Origin: Amia ocellicauda | Taxonomy: Eukaryota; Chordata; Actinopteri; Amiiformes; Amiidae | Assembly (NCBI RefSeq): GCF_036373705.1 | Contig: NC_089857.1 | Span: 34,227,784 to 34,291,783, forward strand | Length of the DNA: 64,000 nt | Direction of reading: 5' to 3' | Shown here: positions 37,001 through 51,100 of the stretch, one piece after another | How positions within the stretch are numbered: the first letter of the stretch is position 1 | Layout: each line of letters starts with the position of its first letter | The notes under the pieces: generated by a model | The model's database searches: none | What the model saw: the letters and a program-made list of their open reading frames with translations, nothing else | What the model was told of the DNA's origin: nothing | Program-made: the position numbers and the translations under genes

Positions 37001-38671
37001 AGTTACAGCAAACGCACACTAAGGAATGTATTCACTTAAACAAAAGCTGGGGATAAGCAGGCACAGAAATGGTAATTTACTGCAAGCAGAAAGCGCTTTT
37101 CCTTGCCACTACTGACAGTTCTGCCTTCACAATTCTCGTATCAATTGGCCAAGCTTCTCTGGGAAAGTGTCTTCAAGCTGCAAAATATTTGTATGAACCA
37201 TCTTTAATATGACATACCGTGACAGACAAATGAATTAAAATGCAGCTCTGGAAGACCTTAGCATCTCGAGTTGAAAGCTTTACTGCCATAGAAGGAATAT
37301 CCGAAAGAGAAATCAGATAAGACTGGAAATGCCCCTGTGGGTTATCATAAAAGTTTGCCTAGCTGCAACATAAAAATAAAATGTTAAAACCATTGACAAA
37401 TATATAACTTTTTGGACCGATATGGTGTTTTCATCAATAATAGCAACAAGTGCATCACTGACATTTTCTGAATATCATGGGTATATACAACATAAAAATG
37501 CCTGTGCCAATTATTTCTTTATTAACTACTTTTCAAACATGATAGGTTTGTTGGCCCATTTCACTTTTAAAAATGTATAAGCACTGTTCCCACTTTACTT
37601 ACCTGAAAACAATACATTTGACCAAAAAAGTAACTTAGTTGCAAATATATTCTATCTGCCCTTAATTACATCTTCTGAAAAACAATGTTATGTAATAAAA
37701 TAAGTGTCTCTAACATGCATGACTGAATCATTCTGACTTTTAGTCTATGTATTATGAAATGTACATTAGTCATCATAATGCCACACCTTTATGGAAAACA
37801 CCTGCATGTCATTTAAGTTACAGATCACCACTGCAACTTAAGAGCCTTTAACTTCATTTACATAACATTGTTAAACACTACCACTACCGAACAAAGGTGC
37901 TTTATCTCAGGGTAAGCAATGGTTTTATGAAGATCACGGCATTGGTTCAAATGGAAAGCTATTATTCATTTACACTAACTAGGTCTCTGATAATCAGCAA
38001 ACAATGCAACAGTACTGTGTAAATTGGATAGCTCGAGGTAAACTAGTAATACTGAACCGGCATGTCCTATATAAAATACAAAGCATACTAATTTTGTTAG
38101 GACAGAAAAAAGCTCACATGACATTAGCACATTTATTTCAATGACGAGGGTGCTATGTCAAGCAAATACACAAATACGTCATGCCATGTGCTACTAGTAG
38201 TACAATGCAACTTCTCTGTTCATGTGTCAGTATCAACAGGTCTCATTTAGTAAGCTTACATGGCCAATGACACCGTTTTGCAAAACACGTTTTTTTAGTA
38301 TAGTGAAGTGTAAATACTGAAAGTGAAACGTTGATCTTTTTTCAAAGTTATGGCCAATGTAGTCTATACATAACATTTGCAAAGCTGGGCTAATGACATC
38401 AACACGTTGCACTACCACTGCATCCAACTATTTACCACTATACAACCTAATCACAGGACGACAACGTGTCTAGTCAGTAGCAATTGAAATATTCATGGGC
38501 ACACACACACACACACACCTAGACGTTAGTTTTTGTATACACACATCATGATGTACATACTCTACTCACCTTTATCTGAGCACTCGTTACGTACTTATTG
38601 TTTTTGAAGGCAGTGGTGTTTTGGTACTTTTGAGGCCGAGAACGACTCACATTACCTTTTTGAGAACTCAT
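31082..38671 (-). CDS. c9orf85: C9orf85 homologue (DUF2039 family), complete, 4 coding exons
   Basis: Joined exons (minus): 38570-38671, 35414-35520, 33722-33835 and 31082-31388. This makes 630 nt and 209 aa, with all junctions GT-AG and in frame. The N-terminus MSSQKGNVSRSRPQKYQNT matches the conserved start of C9orf85. Four CxxC pairs follow: Cys45/48 (VCQRC), Cys70/73 (CVKC), Cys86/89 (ICKPC) and Cys96/99 (CAKC), consistent with two zinc sites. The conserved core ends KKEDIVIP at residue 108. The last exon adds a 101-residue tail that is strongly acidic near its middle (EEEEDNDSDFDLDGDLDSD) and probably disordered. Function is unknown; the basic N-terminus plus zinc-binding core suggests a nucleic-acid or ribosome-associated role, which is only inference. 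The ATG at 38669-38671 was chosen because an upstream in-frame ATG adds residues unlike the family. It is divergent from ABHD17B. Confidence 0.95.
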
Positions 38672-39407
38672 GATCAAACACAAATATTGTCGAGAAAAAT
38701 CAAAAAGCGAAGTGAAAACCACATGCTCCGGAGAAACCAAACACTATCCTAACCCGGAACCAGATGGCTCGATATCTTCCGTCATACGCCTGGGCAACAC
38801 TGGAGCATGGGTGGAGTTCTTGTGGCAGCAGTTCTGCGCGTATCTGCGCCGCTCCGCCAATGGGGTCGGTGGAATTCTGCAGATCTGCGCAGACCTGCGG
38901 AAATCTGCGCTACAAGAAAGCGTCCGTTATTTCGCTCGCACTGGATAGCTGCTGATTAGTTCGTGAATTGCGATTGGTTCATATCTGAGTTTCCTTTCTT
39001 TCATTTTTTTTTTACTGTGGCCGGCGTTTCACTACTCCCTGAAAGTCCTAACATTACGTCATTTCACCGAAAGACTACGCCTTTTGTCAATGGATTGGCC
39101 TAATCTCTGCCAGTCATTTCTAATTGGTTCCCTTCAGTGGCTGTCAACCCCTTAAATGCGGCTACCTCATTCTGCAGTTGTTAACACCCGCCTCCTGCCT
39201 CTCCTCCTTGTATTTTCATTGGCGCGTTTCCTCGACACTCGAATTCTGCTTCGTTGTGATTGGTGGAGCCGCCTGTCCGTTTAGGGAATGTCTTTAATCA
39301 CCGCGTCGCCTGTGAAAACAGAAGGTACCAATGAGAGTGCGGGAGGTTTATTGTCTGTAGCGGGACTGAGGCTGTGGACCGAGGCTGTCGGATCGGGTTG
39401 GGTTAAG
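38672..39407. promoter_or_regulatory. Bidirectional CCAAT-rich promoter of C9orf85 and ABHD17B
   Basis: This GC- and CpG-rich island separates the two head-to-head genes. CCAAT boxes (either strand) are at 38857-38861, 38973-38977, 39094-39098, 39123-39127, 39218-39222, 39259-39263 and 39328-39332, the classic NF-Y arrangement of a housekeeping divergent promoter. Between 38830 and 38915 the word TCTGCGC recurs four times, resembling half-sites for NRF-1-type factors. There is no TATA box on either side. The same head-to-head pair exists in human. Confidence 0.75.
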
Positions 39408-39690
39408 GTGAACCAGATCGAAGGCTCTTGATCACTTTTTAGCTAATCGATAAGGCCAAATCATTGTCCCACATGTTCGCTGGATTATTGAATCTGATCA
39501 AACCTGAGCCAAGTTGGGTTTTATTTGCCCAGTCAGTCGACACACCAAGCGAAAGGACGTAGAGCAGCGTGTCCCGCAGAGGAGAGCCGTTTACGTTTGG
39601 GGGGTCGAGACACCGTGTGCTTTTCCTGGGACTCCTGGATATAACCCTAACCCTGACCATCAGCCCGTGTTGGTACTGGACGTCTGAGGT
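39340..39690 (+). other. abhd17b: Probable ABHD17B non-coding first exon(s)
   Basis: The coding exon begins after an acceptor (TTTTCAG, ending 42097), so at least one upstream 5'UTR exon is needed. Candidate donors in the CpG-rich segment are TTAAG/GTGAAC (exon end 39407) and CTGAG/GTGTGT (exon end 39688). Sequence alone cannot choose between them, and the transcription start near 39340 is a guess. Confidence 0.4.
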
Positions 39691-39821
39691 GTGTAAAACT
39701 TACTTTGTTTATCCACTTTGTAGTTACGTTATGTATTGGTCCACCTGTGATCCATCTTACTGGACATCGAAAATGGGATGCGGCAGATCACCGGTGGATT
39801 CTGTATGTGTGTGTGTATGTG

Positions 39822-39860
39822 AAGGTCTCTCTCTCTCTCTCTATCTATCTATCTATATAT
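39822..39860. repeat. (CT)n/(CTAT)n microsatellite
   Basis: Short CT run followed by CTAT repeats just downstream of the promoter island. Confidence 0.85.
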
Positions 39861-40409
39861 ACATTTAAACACGTTTTACAAGCCCTATGTATGGCTGAAT
39901 GTCTCTCTTGTTCGATATAAATATATGAAACTACCTCAGTCCATGTAAAATGCTCACTAAGGTGATGGGTGTCTCGGGAGCGCTGTAAAGGTTGAAATGG
40001 GTCTCTTGGTCGGTGTAGTGATGTTCCCATTGCGGATTCATTTTGCTTTTCCTTCAGTCATCCCACCCATTATAGTGCAGGGTCTGTGTCACCCGATAGA
40101 TCCTATATGTTGCGTTTCTAGGCCAATGCTGTCCCCCCGGTCGTGTCCTGCAGTGTTTTAATGGAAAATGGGAAAGTAATTGAACATTCATCATGTGTAA
40201 GTCATGAGCTTGAATATGTACCCTTGGAAAGAGAAGTGTATACATTGTAAAGAGTGAACATCCTAATGTATTCTTGGTGGGTACAAACTTTACTGGCATG
40301 CATACAGGTTCCCCACAAAGTATTTTGAACAGTGTAGCTTCTTTGTATTACATGTTATAGTAACCATTACAAATCTACTTTGTTCTGGCTTTATTATAAT
40401 AACTGCACA

Positions 40410-40526
<117 letters not shown>

Positions 40527-40533
40527 GGGGGTG

Positions 40534-40587
40534 TAAATAAGATCCATCTTGAATATATATATGTATATTCGAGATGGATCTTATTTA
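40534..40587. repeat. Hairpin, 24-bp arms, 6-nt loop
   Basis: Arms 40534-40557 and 40564-40587 (containing AAGATCCATCT) pair at 23 of 24 positions. They lie 10 bp from the AG tract. Confidence 0.85.
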
Positions 40588-41068
40588 ATTGGTTTTATAT
40601 ATAACTAAAATGATCTGTTCACCTAACAGTTGGTATCTAAAGCGAAGGCCCGCTGGTGGCACAGGCGCCCGGCACTAAAAATAACCCCCCGTGGAGACGC
40701 TTTCTACAGCAGCTACGTTAAAATCTTCATCACGGCTCATTTATTTTAACCTTGTTTGACATCATTTTGTAATTGTAATTAAAGTACGTCATCTCACCTT
40801 GACCCAGGGTATGATCATTTTCACATTTGTGAAAACTCAATGTTCGGATTTTGGCTTCACGTCCACATTGTCTTGGCCTGGATTGAAGTGCTGGTGGTCA
40901 ATACAGGAGCTCGCCTCCATACGTTCAACGCTTAATTCATCCCCTGCAGCAGTCGGAGCTAAATAAGATGAAGACAGATACTCCTGGAGATGCTATTACA
41001 GGACAGGAGGGGAAATGATGGTTTCCATGCAGTAGGAGGGTTATCTATCAGGGCTTGTAAAAATAAAT

Positions 41069-41106
41069 GCATACATACATACATACATACATACATACAT
41101 ACATAC
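41069..41106. repeat. (CATA)n microsatellite
   Basis: About nine perfect CATA units in the ABHD17B 5' intron. Confidence 0.92.
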
Positions 41107-42105
41107 TCCCCCGGAAAACGTTTGGCATTGTCCTGAACTCAGGTAGCAAAGTCGACAAAGCCATTTTTAAAGAATGATATATAACCTTGGAAAATATCAA
41201 GGATTCCCGGGTATTTTATTTATTTTTAAAATTAAAAACCTTTTATATACTAACTTAATATTTTATTTTTATAATCAAGTCTCTTGGTGATTGTATGTAT
41301 TCACTGTCTTTAAGTGATCTTCACAGTGAATGGTTAACATTTACGTTGAGGAAGTTAAGCAGTTCAGCTGTACAACAGCTGTTTATCCTAAGTGGGGGGG
41401 GGGGGGAGTTAAGAAGCATATGTTTGTATTTGCATTTCCTCATGCAAACAAGCTTTTCCTATTTGCCAAAACCTTAAAATACTAGAAGTATGTGCCTTCT
41501 GAGGATTTCGGAAATCACTGTGGGTTCAGCATTGTTTCGCTTAAGCATTTATCCACCATGGAATATTGTTAGGGGGTGTATGATTTGAAGTGTTTTTACC
41601 CACAATGTATGGTAACCCAGAGCAAAGGTATTTACTGCACGAAATGAACAAAAATAAAATAGCTGCAGCCTTCAAGCCTGGTTGATTATGGAAATTTTCC
41701 TTTGACAAAAGGGATTGATTTCCCAAACTGATGCTCAGCCAGTTCATTCCACCAGTCCACTCTTGTAACATTAGCATTTCTTTGGCCAGGTTTTCACTGT
41801 ACTTAATACCTCATGAATAAGGCCTTTTGTTTTTAAAGTGCTACCAGAAAGGGATTTAATTGGGTCTAGAATGTGTGTACGTTGGCATTAGTGCATGAGA
41901 TTTTAAGCACAAGCTTATCATATAATATACAGACTCTTACTTATGTTGATTAACACATGCAGGATCTGTCACATGCACACGTCTTGATTTTTTTCAAAGC
42001 CTCTGCTTTTTTTAAACATCCTCTATGTAGCAGTGTTGTAACTTGGACATTGGGTGAAAATTAAATCAAATCTCCTGTTTTTGTTTCTACTTTTCAGAAA
42101 AGAAC

Positions 42106-45100
42106 ATGAATAATCTTTCTCTTAGTGAGCTGTGCTGCCTGTTCTGTTGCCCTCCATGTCCGAGCAAGATTGCATCCAAACTTGCTTTCCTCCCCCCTGA
42201 CCCCACATACACGTTGATGTGTGACGAGAGTGGGAGCCGATGGACCCTGCACCTCTCCGAACGTGCCGACTGGCAGTACTCGGCTAGAGAGAAGGAAGCT
42301 ATTGAGTGCTTTATGACCAGGACCAGTCGTGGAAACCGGATAGCCTGCATGTTTGTCCGCTGTTCTCCAAATGCAAAGTTTACTCTTCTCTTCTCGCATG
42401 GAAATGCTGTCGACCTGGGCCAGATGAGCAGCTTTTACATCGGGCTGGGCTCTCGAATAAACTGCAATGTCTTCTCCTATGATTACTCTGGCTACGGAGC
42501 AAGTTCTGGGAAACCATCAGAGAAAAACCTCTACGCTGATGTGGATGCTGCATGGCAGGCTCTCAGGACACGGTAAGAAACCGTTTCAGTCAGTCCATCT
42601 TAACTGTTACATGTGCCTGTGCTCATCTCTCAAAGGAGACATAATTAGTCAGCTCCCTACATTCAATATAAATCTGTTGTGAGCCCACCTACATCATCCT
42701 ATAGGTCATCCTATTTTTACCATCAATTATTTGGCATGATCATTTGGCCATGAGATTTAATGGTTGAAATTCAAATAGAGCCATTCCCCCCAGTTACTAT
42801 CACTTTAAGTGGAATGAGCTCTATACTTTCAACATCCTGCTTGGAGAGCTAATTGCATAATGTTCCCATTTTCAGTCTTGCTTCAGAGACTTGATAGGCA
42901 CTTATTTCTATGAGCTGTTAGAGGGAAACAGTGGGTGTTTATGGTAAGAAAAGATTTAAAAATCCTTCTTGCCTCCCAATATGAGATGTTTATTCTGTTT
43001 ACCTAAAGTTATTTTGTTTTTATCCTTTGTTTGCCTGATGAAATATAAATAGGCCTACTATTATTGAGTTGTGTATATAACAAAATCTTCATGGAAATCC
43101 AATCTCTGCAGTTTTCATAGTTGATTTGAGTAGCTACTATATTAAAAGGGTGCTTGCATAGTATCTAGAGTGCCCGAGGCTTCACAAATCAATGTGCAAG
43201 CAATTTCTTATCTTGGCCCTTTTGAAATTCTCGCTATTGCTGTCTATTGTACATGTTCTATTAGTAACTTGGTGTGTAGGCCTAAATTCAGACTTTACCT
43301 CCCGTTTGTCCTCTTTATTTATGCATGTATATAATATAAGACCTATTTACTTATTCTGATTATTTTATTTTTTCCCTGCTTCGGGGGCAGATTTGACATT
43401 TGCCTTTTAGATCTAATTTTTATGTTTCTTTTTTTTTTATCCGACATGAACATTCTGAGTCCTCCATATCACTTGATATCTCTGTGTCTGTTCAACACAG
43501 ATCTCTGACAGAAGATCATAACTTTCTGTGGAAACTGGTAGATTACAGTTATGACCCCTGGAATATGCAAAACAGTTGTTTAGATTAGGGCTGTAAAGTT
43601 ATAGCTTTTAAGTTTAGAAATTTACTATTAACCATGTAACAAACAATTAAATGGTAATACAAATATTTACATATATTTTTACATTATACGTTTGGGTTCC
43701 CCTTTAAGCATTACACTGCCCCTGGCATGGTCTCTCGTAGTAACAATCTGAGGTGATGTGCATCTTCTAATATGATGGTTCTGTTTACAGACAACAAAAT
43801 AAATAAAAAAAGCAAAGATCTAGCATCTTAAAAAAGGACTTTAAATATTTTTCAAGAATATTTAACCTAATTAACAAAATGTTACTTTTATGCTTGTTTT
43901 GACAGTAAATGGCCCAATAAACAGGCGGCTAAAACTTTTATTCAATTAAATGCTGTTTATAGCTCTACTTTGGATCATTTAAATATTTTGTTTTTCAGCA
44001 CTTGATATGATAACTGTAAAGCAAATGTGTGATTGATCAATAAAGACATAGCTTCTTTTGCATGGTTAATTCATAATGGGTAGATTTGTGATGTCCAATA
44101 TCTTTGGAAGAAATTGAAGCTATGGGAAATCTATCGGAAATCATGTTGCATAGTACATTGCCCCTTGAATGCACTACAGTTGAATCCTGTCCTATAGTCT
44201 TTTCAAGCTATTCGAGATGAGCCATTTATCTACTCCAAACAATGTGATAAACAGCCCAACTGGAAGGCTAAGCTTTAAATTTTCTTCCCTCTCTGCCATT
44301 GTATGTTTCTTAAATTATGCCTACAGTCTTACAAATAGATCTAAGGAAGTCTTCCTTTTGAAGGTTATGCTTCCAGCTGGAGTTATTTATTGGTGGTTAT
44401 AGGGTTGAAACATGGGTTAATTGCCTTGTAAATAATAAGTAAAATGCTGCTTGATTTTGCTTTTCCACCAGTTATAAGGCAGAAGATTAGTTCATTCCTG
44501 TGGATGAACTCTATTGCTCTCTTCGTAAAGCACGTCTGTGTAATGGACCACAAAATTCACTCTTCAAAAGCTCGCTCTTTAGATTTGTATAGAGTCTGCT
44601 GCATCTCTATCCTTATTATTTCATAAATACAAAAAAAGACAAGACAATGTGGGTAAGAAGCCAAAAAAAAATGAAGTGTAATAGGGGGAGAAAAAAGTCC
44701 TTTATTGAAAACATAATGAAACATGACATGTCTGAGTACAAAATACAAGCCAATTACTGTAAGAATTAACCGTTTTCATTTATCGAAGATGGTCTTTCTT
44801 AGCAATTGCTATTGGTTAAATCGGCTTTCTGTGTGCACATTTTAATGAACAGCATGCCATAGGCCCACATAATATAAGAATGAAGTGCATATTGTGCAAC
44901 TCATTCTCCTGGGAGTGTTCCCAGTACGAATGACTCCAAGGTGTATTATAAATACACTATTAAAATACTAAGATGGAGGAATAAAACCCTCAAATGACAC
45001 TAATGGTGTGGGAGTGCTCAGCTACACTCAAGTTTCTTCATGATACTTCATTAAGTTTTAATGCCAGTAGTCTACCAATATAGTTATTCTGGTAAATGCC

Positions 45101-48100
45101 ATGCTGTCTCGCCAGTTCATGCATGACTTATTATGAATGTATTATTCCCAGTCCCATTTCAGGTTTTCTGAATCCCAACAACGCTAATCTATTAACACGG
45201 TGCTAGACTGTAACTGAACAAGCAACATGTAAAAAAAGAAAAACAACTTGTATTATGTGAATGTGATTTTTCTTGTGAGCTAAACAATATGAAACCTAAA
45301 CCATGGGCTAGTTGTGCTAAGGCTGGTTTAAAACTCTGCCTCAGCTGTAATAATCTGTAAGATCTGAAAGAATTAAACATTTTGAATAGGAATCTTGATT
45401 TTAGTAGCTTCACACAATGAAGAGTTGTTTGTAGTTTCTGCATGGTAAAGAGGACATTGTATAGAAGCTCTGGAAGGAAAATCCAGAAATGGCCTCAAGC
45501 TGCTCTTCTGCTGTAGTGATCCTCTCGGGGTATTCACATTATAAATATCCCGTCAAACAATGTGACTTAAAGTCTAATGAGGACAAGTATCTGTGCTCAT
45601 AAACGCTCCTTTATAACAATTTGAAACCTGTTGTCTTTCTACGTTTCTACTTCTCTGCACCCTACATGCCTCCTTCTTGTCTTTTCAGGCTAACCACTAT
45701 TGAAGGCTTTACTTTTTGCCGTTTCACATGGTGTTTATTCCAGGGTTTGATTTTGTTATCTCTTGCTGCACACATCCTGTCTATGATTGCACCAAAAAAA
45801 AATGTAATTTAATCTTATTTAGTCAAAGTACAATAAAGCCACAGTTATCTAATTATACCAGTATTGGGAGAAATCGCATGGGATTTTAGAAAAAGTCCTC
45901 TTTAGGCAGATGATTTAATTACCATAGAATGTGAAATTACAGAATCCTTTCAAACTGTTCCAAAAAGGGCCTATTCAGGGCACATGTGCACATTGAGAAA
46001 TGTTTGGAGATGAATCAGAAATTGAATTTGTATCGGAGTAACTGTACAAATCAAGAATTCCTTTGCTTTGACGTGATCTGTTCTGACTTGGCTTTTAAGT
46101 TTTTTTCTATTTTTTTATTTTTAAGCTACTGTAAGTGAGTTGGTGTAAGATGACAGGCTGCACTGACGGCATAGTTAAGAACTGCATGTTCTAAATGCTG
46201 CCTCTTGGTATCCAATTTCAGTGCCCGATCTGTCTATTTTCATTGGCTCCAAAAATGTGCTCATTTCTTTGCTTCATCAGCTCAGCTGGAGAAGTCTGAT
46301 ACCCCCTATTATGCTTTGTAAACCTGATATCACATTTTGAAAAACATTTTGGTTTGCACACTGTATCAAAGCATAAGAAGTGTGAATAGGACACTCTTCT
46401 GTGTATACAATAGAATCAGAATATGAAACTTCATTAACATGCAAATGATTATGAAGTTTCCAGCTTGGGGAATAGAAGTTCCATTTAATATGTATTTTTC
46501 TGCTGTTTTAATGCCGTAGTTAAATCAGTGCTACATCTTTTGATTCCAAACTGTTCTACTTAGTTTTCCAGGGCAGAATATTTTCCTTTTGCCTAAAAAA
46601 AGATATTGGCTATTAAGATTCATGATAATCGCTCACGGTAACTGACGAGTTGCAGGAATCCAGAGAGAGTTGCACCTCCAATCAAAAGGTTTTTATTATA
46701 AGCAGCTGCAAGGAAGAGGTTCAAGAGGCAATCTCAAGAACAGTCTTGGAGAAATTACAAACTACAGGCACTTTTATGCAGACCAGACAGGAGAGAAAGA
46801 TAACAGGCCCACATGTCTGTACTGTGATGAGTGGAAGCTCAGTTTCTGCCTGACAACTGCTCAGGAAGACCCATATATAGTCAAACTGGGGTAAATTTAA
46901 GGCATACGTAATGTTTAATATAAGGGGGTTTGCACGATATATCAAGCCCAAATTGCTGGTGAGAACTGTTTCTTATCAGACCCTGTTCTTCTAGGTATCG
47001 GGGTTGAACTATAGCACAGTACCGTAGCACAGTGAGACAGTGACCTTGTTTACACAGACACACAGGGAAAGACATGCAGTTCTTCAGTAACAAATGAAAG
47101 ATTATGACTTTTGACATTCGGTCATGTATATATCATCCATGTGAAAGTATAAGGGCAGAAATTGTGCGTAGGTCACACCTACACGATGTACTATACATAC
47201 TCATGCTATGAGTGGCCGTACTTAACTGTAGTTTTAAAATTAGTTTAACAGCAGGAAAATATACAGTCTGATTGTAATGGTATCCTTTTACTTTCTCTAA
47301 TATAAATGCTACCAGTAATAGTGGGCGGAGCCTGTTAGTGTTGCCTAGCACAGGAATTAAATTCACAAAGTGAATTGGATTAATTTTCTCTTCTTGCACC
47401 CGTTAAGAAAATAGCACTTCTATTGTTAATCATTCAAGGACTATATTGCCATGATGTTATTTTCCTGGGTCATTACTTAAAATACAGATTGCCTAGGAAA
47501 AACATTTGCTTATCGTGCCTGAGTCTTCTCATTACATTAGAATTGACAGTGGTACCCACCCTCCTCCCACACAAGAACATTATTTGATTTCAACTGTAAC
47601 CTTGAACCTCTGATGTCTCATGGCAGGACATTGTGGTGGCCGTCTTGTTGAATAGTTCTTGTTCAAAGGGATTGCAGCAGTTCTGACATGAATTGCATAA
47701 CTGATGTAGCCAGATGTCTTTTACTGGTGTTTTTGCTGATTTTTAAATGAGAGCATATATGGGGAGGTTTGTTCTACACCTGAATGGTGCATAATGTATC
47801 ATTGCAAGTGAAAAGGAAGCCATTTTGGTGCAGCTGAAAATGAAACTGGCTGCTCTGTTCTCTCTCTTTTGGCCTGATTTGTGTGGTTTTTTTTGTTTGT
47901 TTGTTTTTTACAGGAGCACAATTAATTTGTTCCATTTGTTTGAGATTAGCATTTAATTTAAATGTCGTATTACTTACATGAAATATTGTTCCTTGCTTCT
48001 GATCGAGCTGTTCATTAATTTCACATGGACTGTGATGACCCAGTAAATAAAGGTGTGAGCCATGGAAGCAAACACTCGGAGTATTTACTTGTTTTTTTTA

Positions 48101-51100
48101 ATGTCATCATTATTTGCCACAGTCTTTACTGTACTGATCTGCTGAGAATACCAGGGCTTTAGACTCTCCCAAATGTTCAAGGGAACAGACACTTGTCACT
48201 ACAGAAAACTGGAAATTCATGGGGGGCTACATCAGTTCTCTAAAATGTCTTCATGGTGTAGGTACAAGCACTCTGCAGCCCTGCAGTGTCTAACAATGAT
48301 TTTGAAAATTGTGATACATCTTTCATCTTTCCACAGCTTCACGGAGAAAATACTTTTAAGGGGAACTAGTGTGCTAAACCCTACCAACAGTATGTTGCAA
48401 TGATCTGTGTGAAAGGTTGTGCAGGAGGAATGCTGAGGATTTGCATGCACTGTATCATGAAGTGCAAAGCGCAGGCAACAGATTTGTTTTAGAAGAGATT
48501 TCAGGTTCAGGGATTAACTGAACACCAAGAGTCTGCTGCGTACCAGACAGACAAATATACCTTAACAGTCTCTGTTCAGAGTACCTGTCTCAAATTATTT
48601 TGGAAGTAATTATTTGTCCCCCTCAGTTTTCATGCTAAAAGGTGCTACTAGCTTTGGTTCAATTTGCAAAATGTAGGCTATAGTATTTATTTAATTACTT
48701 AAGATACATTTTTATCCTTGTAAAGTTAAGTATTGTCTGTTTAGATTTAAATAAGATCATAATCATCTGACCGTCAGGTGTTTCCAAAGCCTGTGTGAGA
48801 TTCAGGTTCTCGGATGATGAAGATTGACACTTAAAAAGCTTCCCATTTAAACTTTGGAGTATTTTGTGGTTCTCATGAAACATAGTTCATGTATCACCTG
48901 TGCTAACAGTTGGAGACCTCAATCTGAACTCTTGATTAAGGTAATGGCCAAATTAGTGTGTGTGTTTCAATCTGTCTGGTGGTTAGACCATGAATGGTTG
49001 AGAACTTTTTTTTTTTTTAAATGCAGCCTTACCTTTCAGTTGTCCATTAAACCATTCACTTTTTTATAATTTATTTTTCGCAGTGCTTATTAAAGAAACA
49101 CTGCTCAGAATGAAATACCATGTCATTGTAATTAATTTGAATTGCTTTACTCTTCACTAAAGAAACTCTGATTTTAGGCAGGTCTGTGAATTATATGCTT
49201 TTATTTATTATGTATGTATTTTAGTTTATGAATGTTTAAAATGCTTTCTTTTTAATTAGACTGGGGCTAACCAAATCAACATGCTGACCCACCTGTGAAT
49301 TGCATTTTATAAATTTGTACCCTATTGCATTTTAAGTGTTTTTTTTTTTTTCTCTCCAATAAATTAAACCATAATAGGGTACAGGTTTGTACTTTGACCT
49401 ATCTGTGAATTGCAAAGTTTTGATTTGGTCTGTGCCTAGGTTTTGAGTGTGAATTTAATAATCCAATGTTTAAATGTTATGATAAATTTTACTGCGTCAA
49501 AGTCATAAGTTGGCAAGTTTTCTAAATTTATGGCAGATCTACTGATCACGTTTTGGCTAGTAGTACCCTTTTTGTGTCCCAAGATGCTGAATAGGTTGTT
49601 TGTTTTTTGTTTATCATGATTTATGGTTTACACTCTAATGTATCATTTAGTTATGAGAGAGACAGTTTTCCAATTTGACTTTTGAAGTATTTGCACACGT
49701 TCTATGTAAACCGCTGGCTGCCTGTCAGGTTTGATTGGTTCTGTTTTTTTTCTGGTTTATGTTGTCATTTTTCATGTGCTGTCGGGGATCAATATTCAAA
49801 TGTGCTTATTCCTGCACTGCTTTACATTCCCGACAAGTGAAAGGACCCCTGGGTTATTGCATTCTGCATTACAAGGCACTCTGCATCCCTGAAATTCTCT
49901 GAATGTTTTAGCATGGTAATGTTAGTGTTCCATGTGTTTATAATGAACTGATTTGAACCAGGTCTAAATGTTTGAGATGGAAAAATGTATTGTGCTTTTT
50001 TGATAGTGACATTTAAAAACTGTTATGGAAATATCATGAGACTGATCTTTAAAGCTGCTGACTGAATGTACTGTTATTTATTTTCACTGTATTGCATCAA
50101 AACGTTTGACCCAGCACCGTACCTTTAATAACTTGTATCATCTACTCAAAGAAAGGGTAAGAAAACAGATATTTTTTGATTTGGAAAATGTATTGAATAA
50201 ATGCTTGTTTTACACATCAAAGCAGTTTTCCCTTGAGAAGTCTGGGTGATCGCATCTGAGCTTTTTTACTTGTACATGCATTTTAGCTGTCAAAAGTAAG
50301 TCTGAAGTAATGCTCTTTGATAGCGTGAGGGTATTTTAAAAGGGCCATTGAGCCTAGCTAATGATCTGAAGGAACTAGAGAACACGTGAAAGGGGTGTGA
50401 AAGCCTCACCAGTCTGCTGAGTTTAATGGGGGGAAAGAGCTTGCATTGATGTATTTTAATAAGCTGTGGGAACTCCATCCTGTTTTTCAGTTGGTGCTTA
50501 TGGGATAATGCTATTTGTCTGCTAACACTGCTTTACTTGTTTCTTTGTCCATGCAGAAAACCAGTGTGTCTTGATTTCCTCTTAATGTAACTTTTTCAGA
50601 ATGGCAATCCAAAGGAAGATGGCAGAATAGTAGCTTGTGGTCATGGAATCTTATTGCTCCTATCTTAAAAGTCTTTATTGTGAATGATTACAATATTACA
50701 ATCCCATGCATACTCCACTATAGAGAGGCTAGGGAGTCGGTCAGATGGTATAAGGCACACTTTTGTTACCTGTACAGACCAGCTCTACCCTTGACTGACT
50801 GTGCATTTCCCTGAGCAAGATACTTAACCTTCTTTTGCTCTATCCTTCAGATGAGTCATAAAACCAAGGTCCCATTGTGAGTGATTGTGGAAGTATGAAT
50901 CAACTCAGTCTCTGTAAGTCTCTCTCAGGATAAACCATCTGGTGGATAGATAGGACATGTACATATTCTCCCCCCCCTTTCTGCGTTCTTTTAGAAACTT
51001 GAACAACCACTTGTTTCTTTGTCATTCATCGTGCTTTTGGAAGACATTAGTCTGCAATGCCTTTAGTGTAAAGTGAGATTGCTCAGGCTGCCTTTGATAT

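Noticed and set aside
38672..38740. Upstream ATG extending C9orf85 by 23 residues
   Set aside because: The added residues are unlike the family. The ATG at 38669-38671 gives the conserved MSSQKG start with A at -3.
39643..39657. Telomere-like CCCTAACCCT
   Set aside because: Fewer than two units, so chance in GC-rich promoter DNA.
46650..46894. Two overlapping plus-strand frames
   Set aside because: They lie inside the solo LTR, antisense to it, and show no retroelement protein motif.
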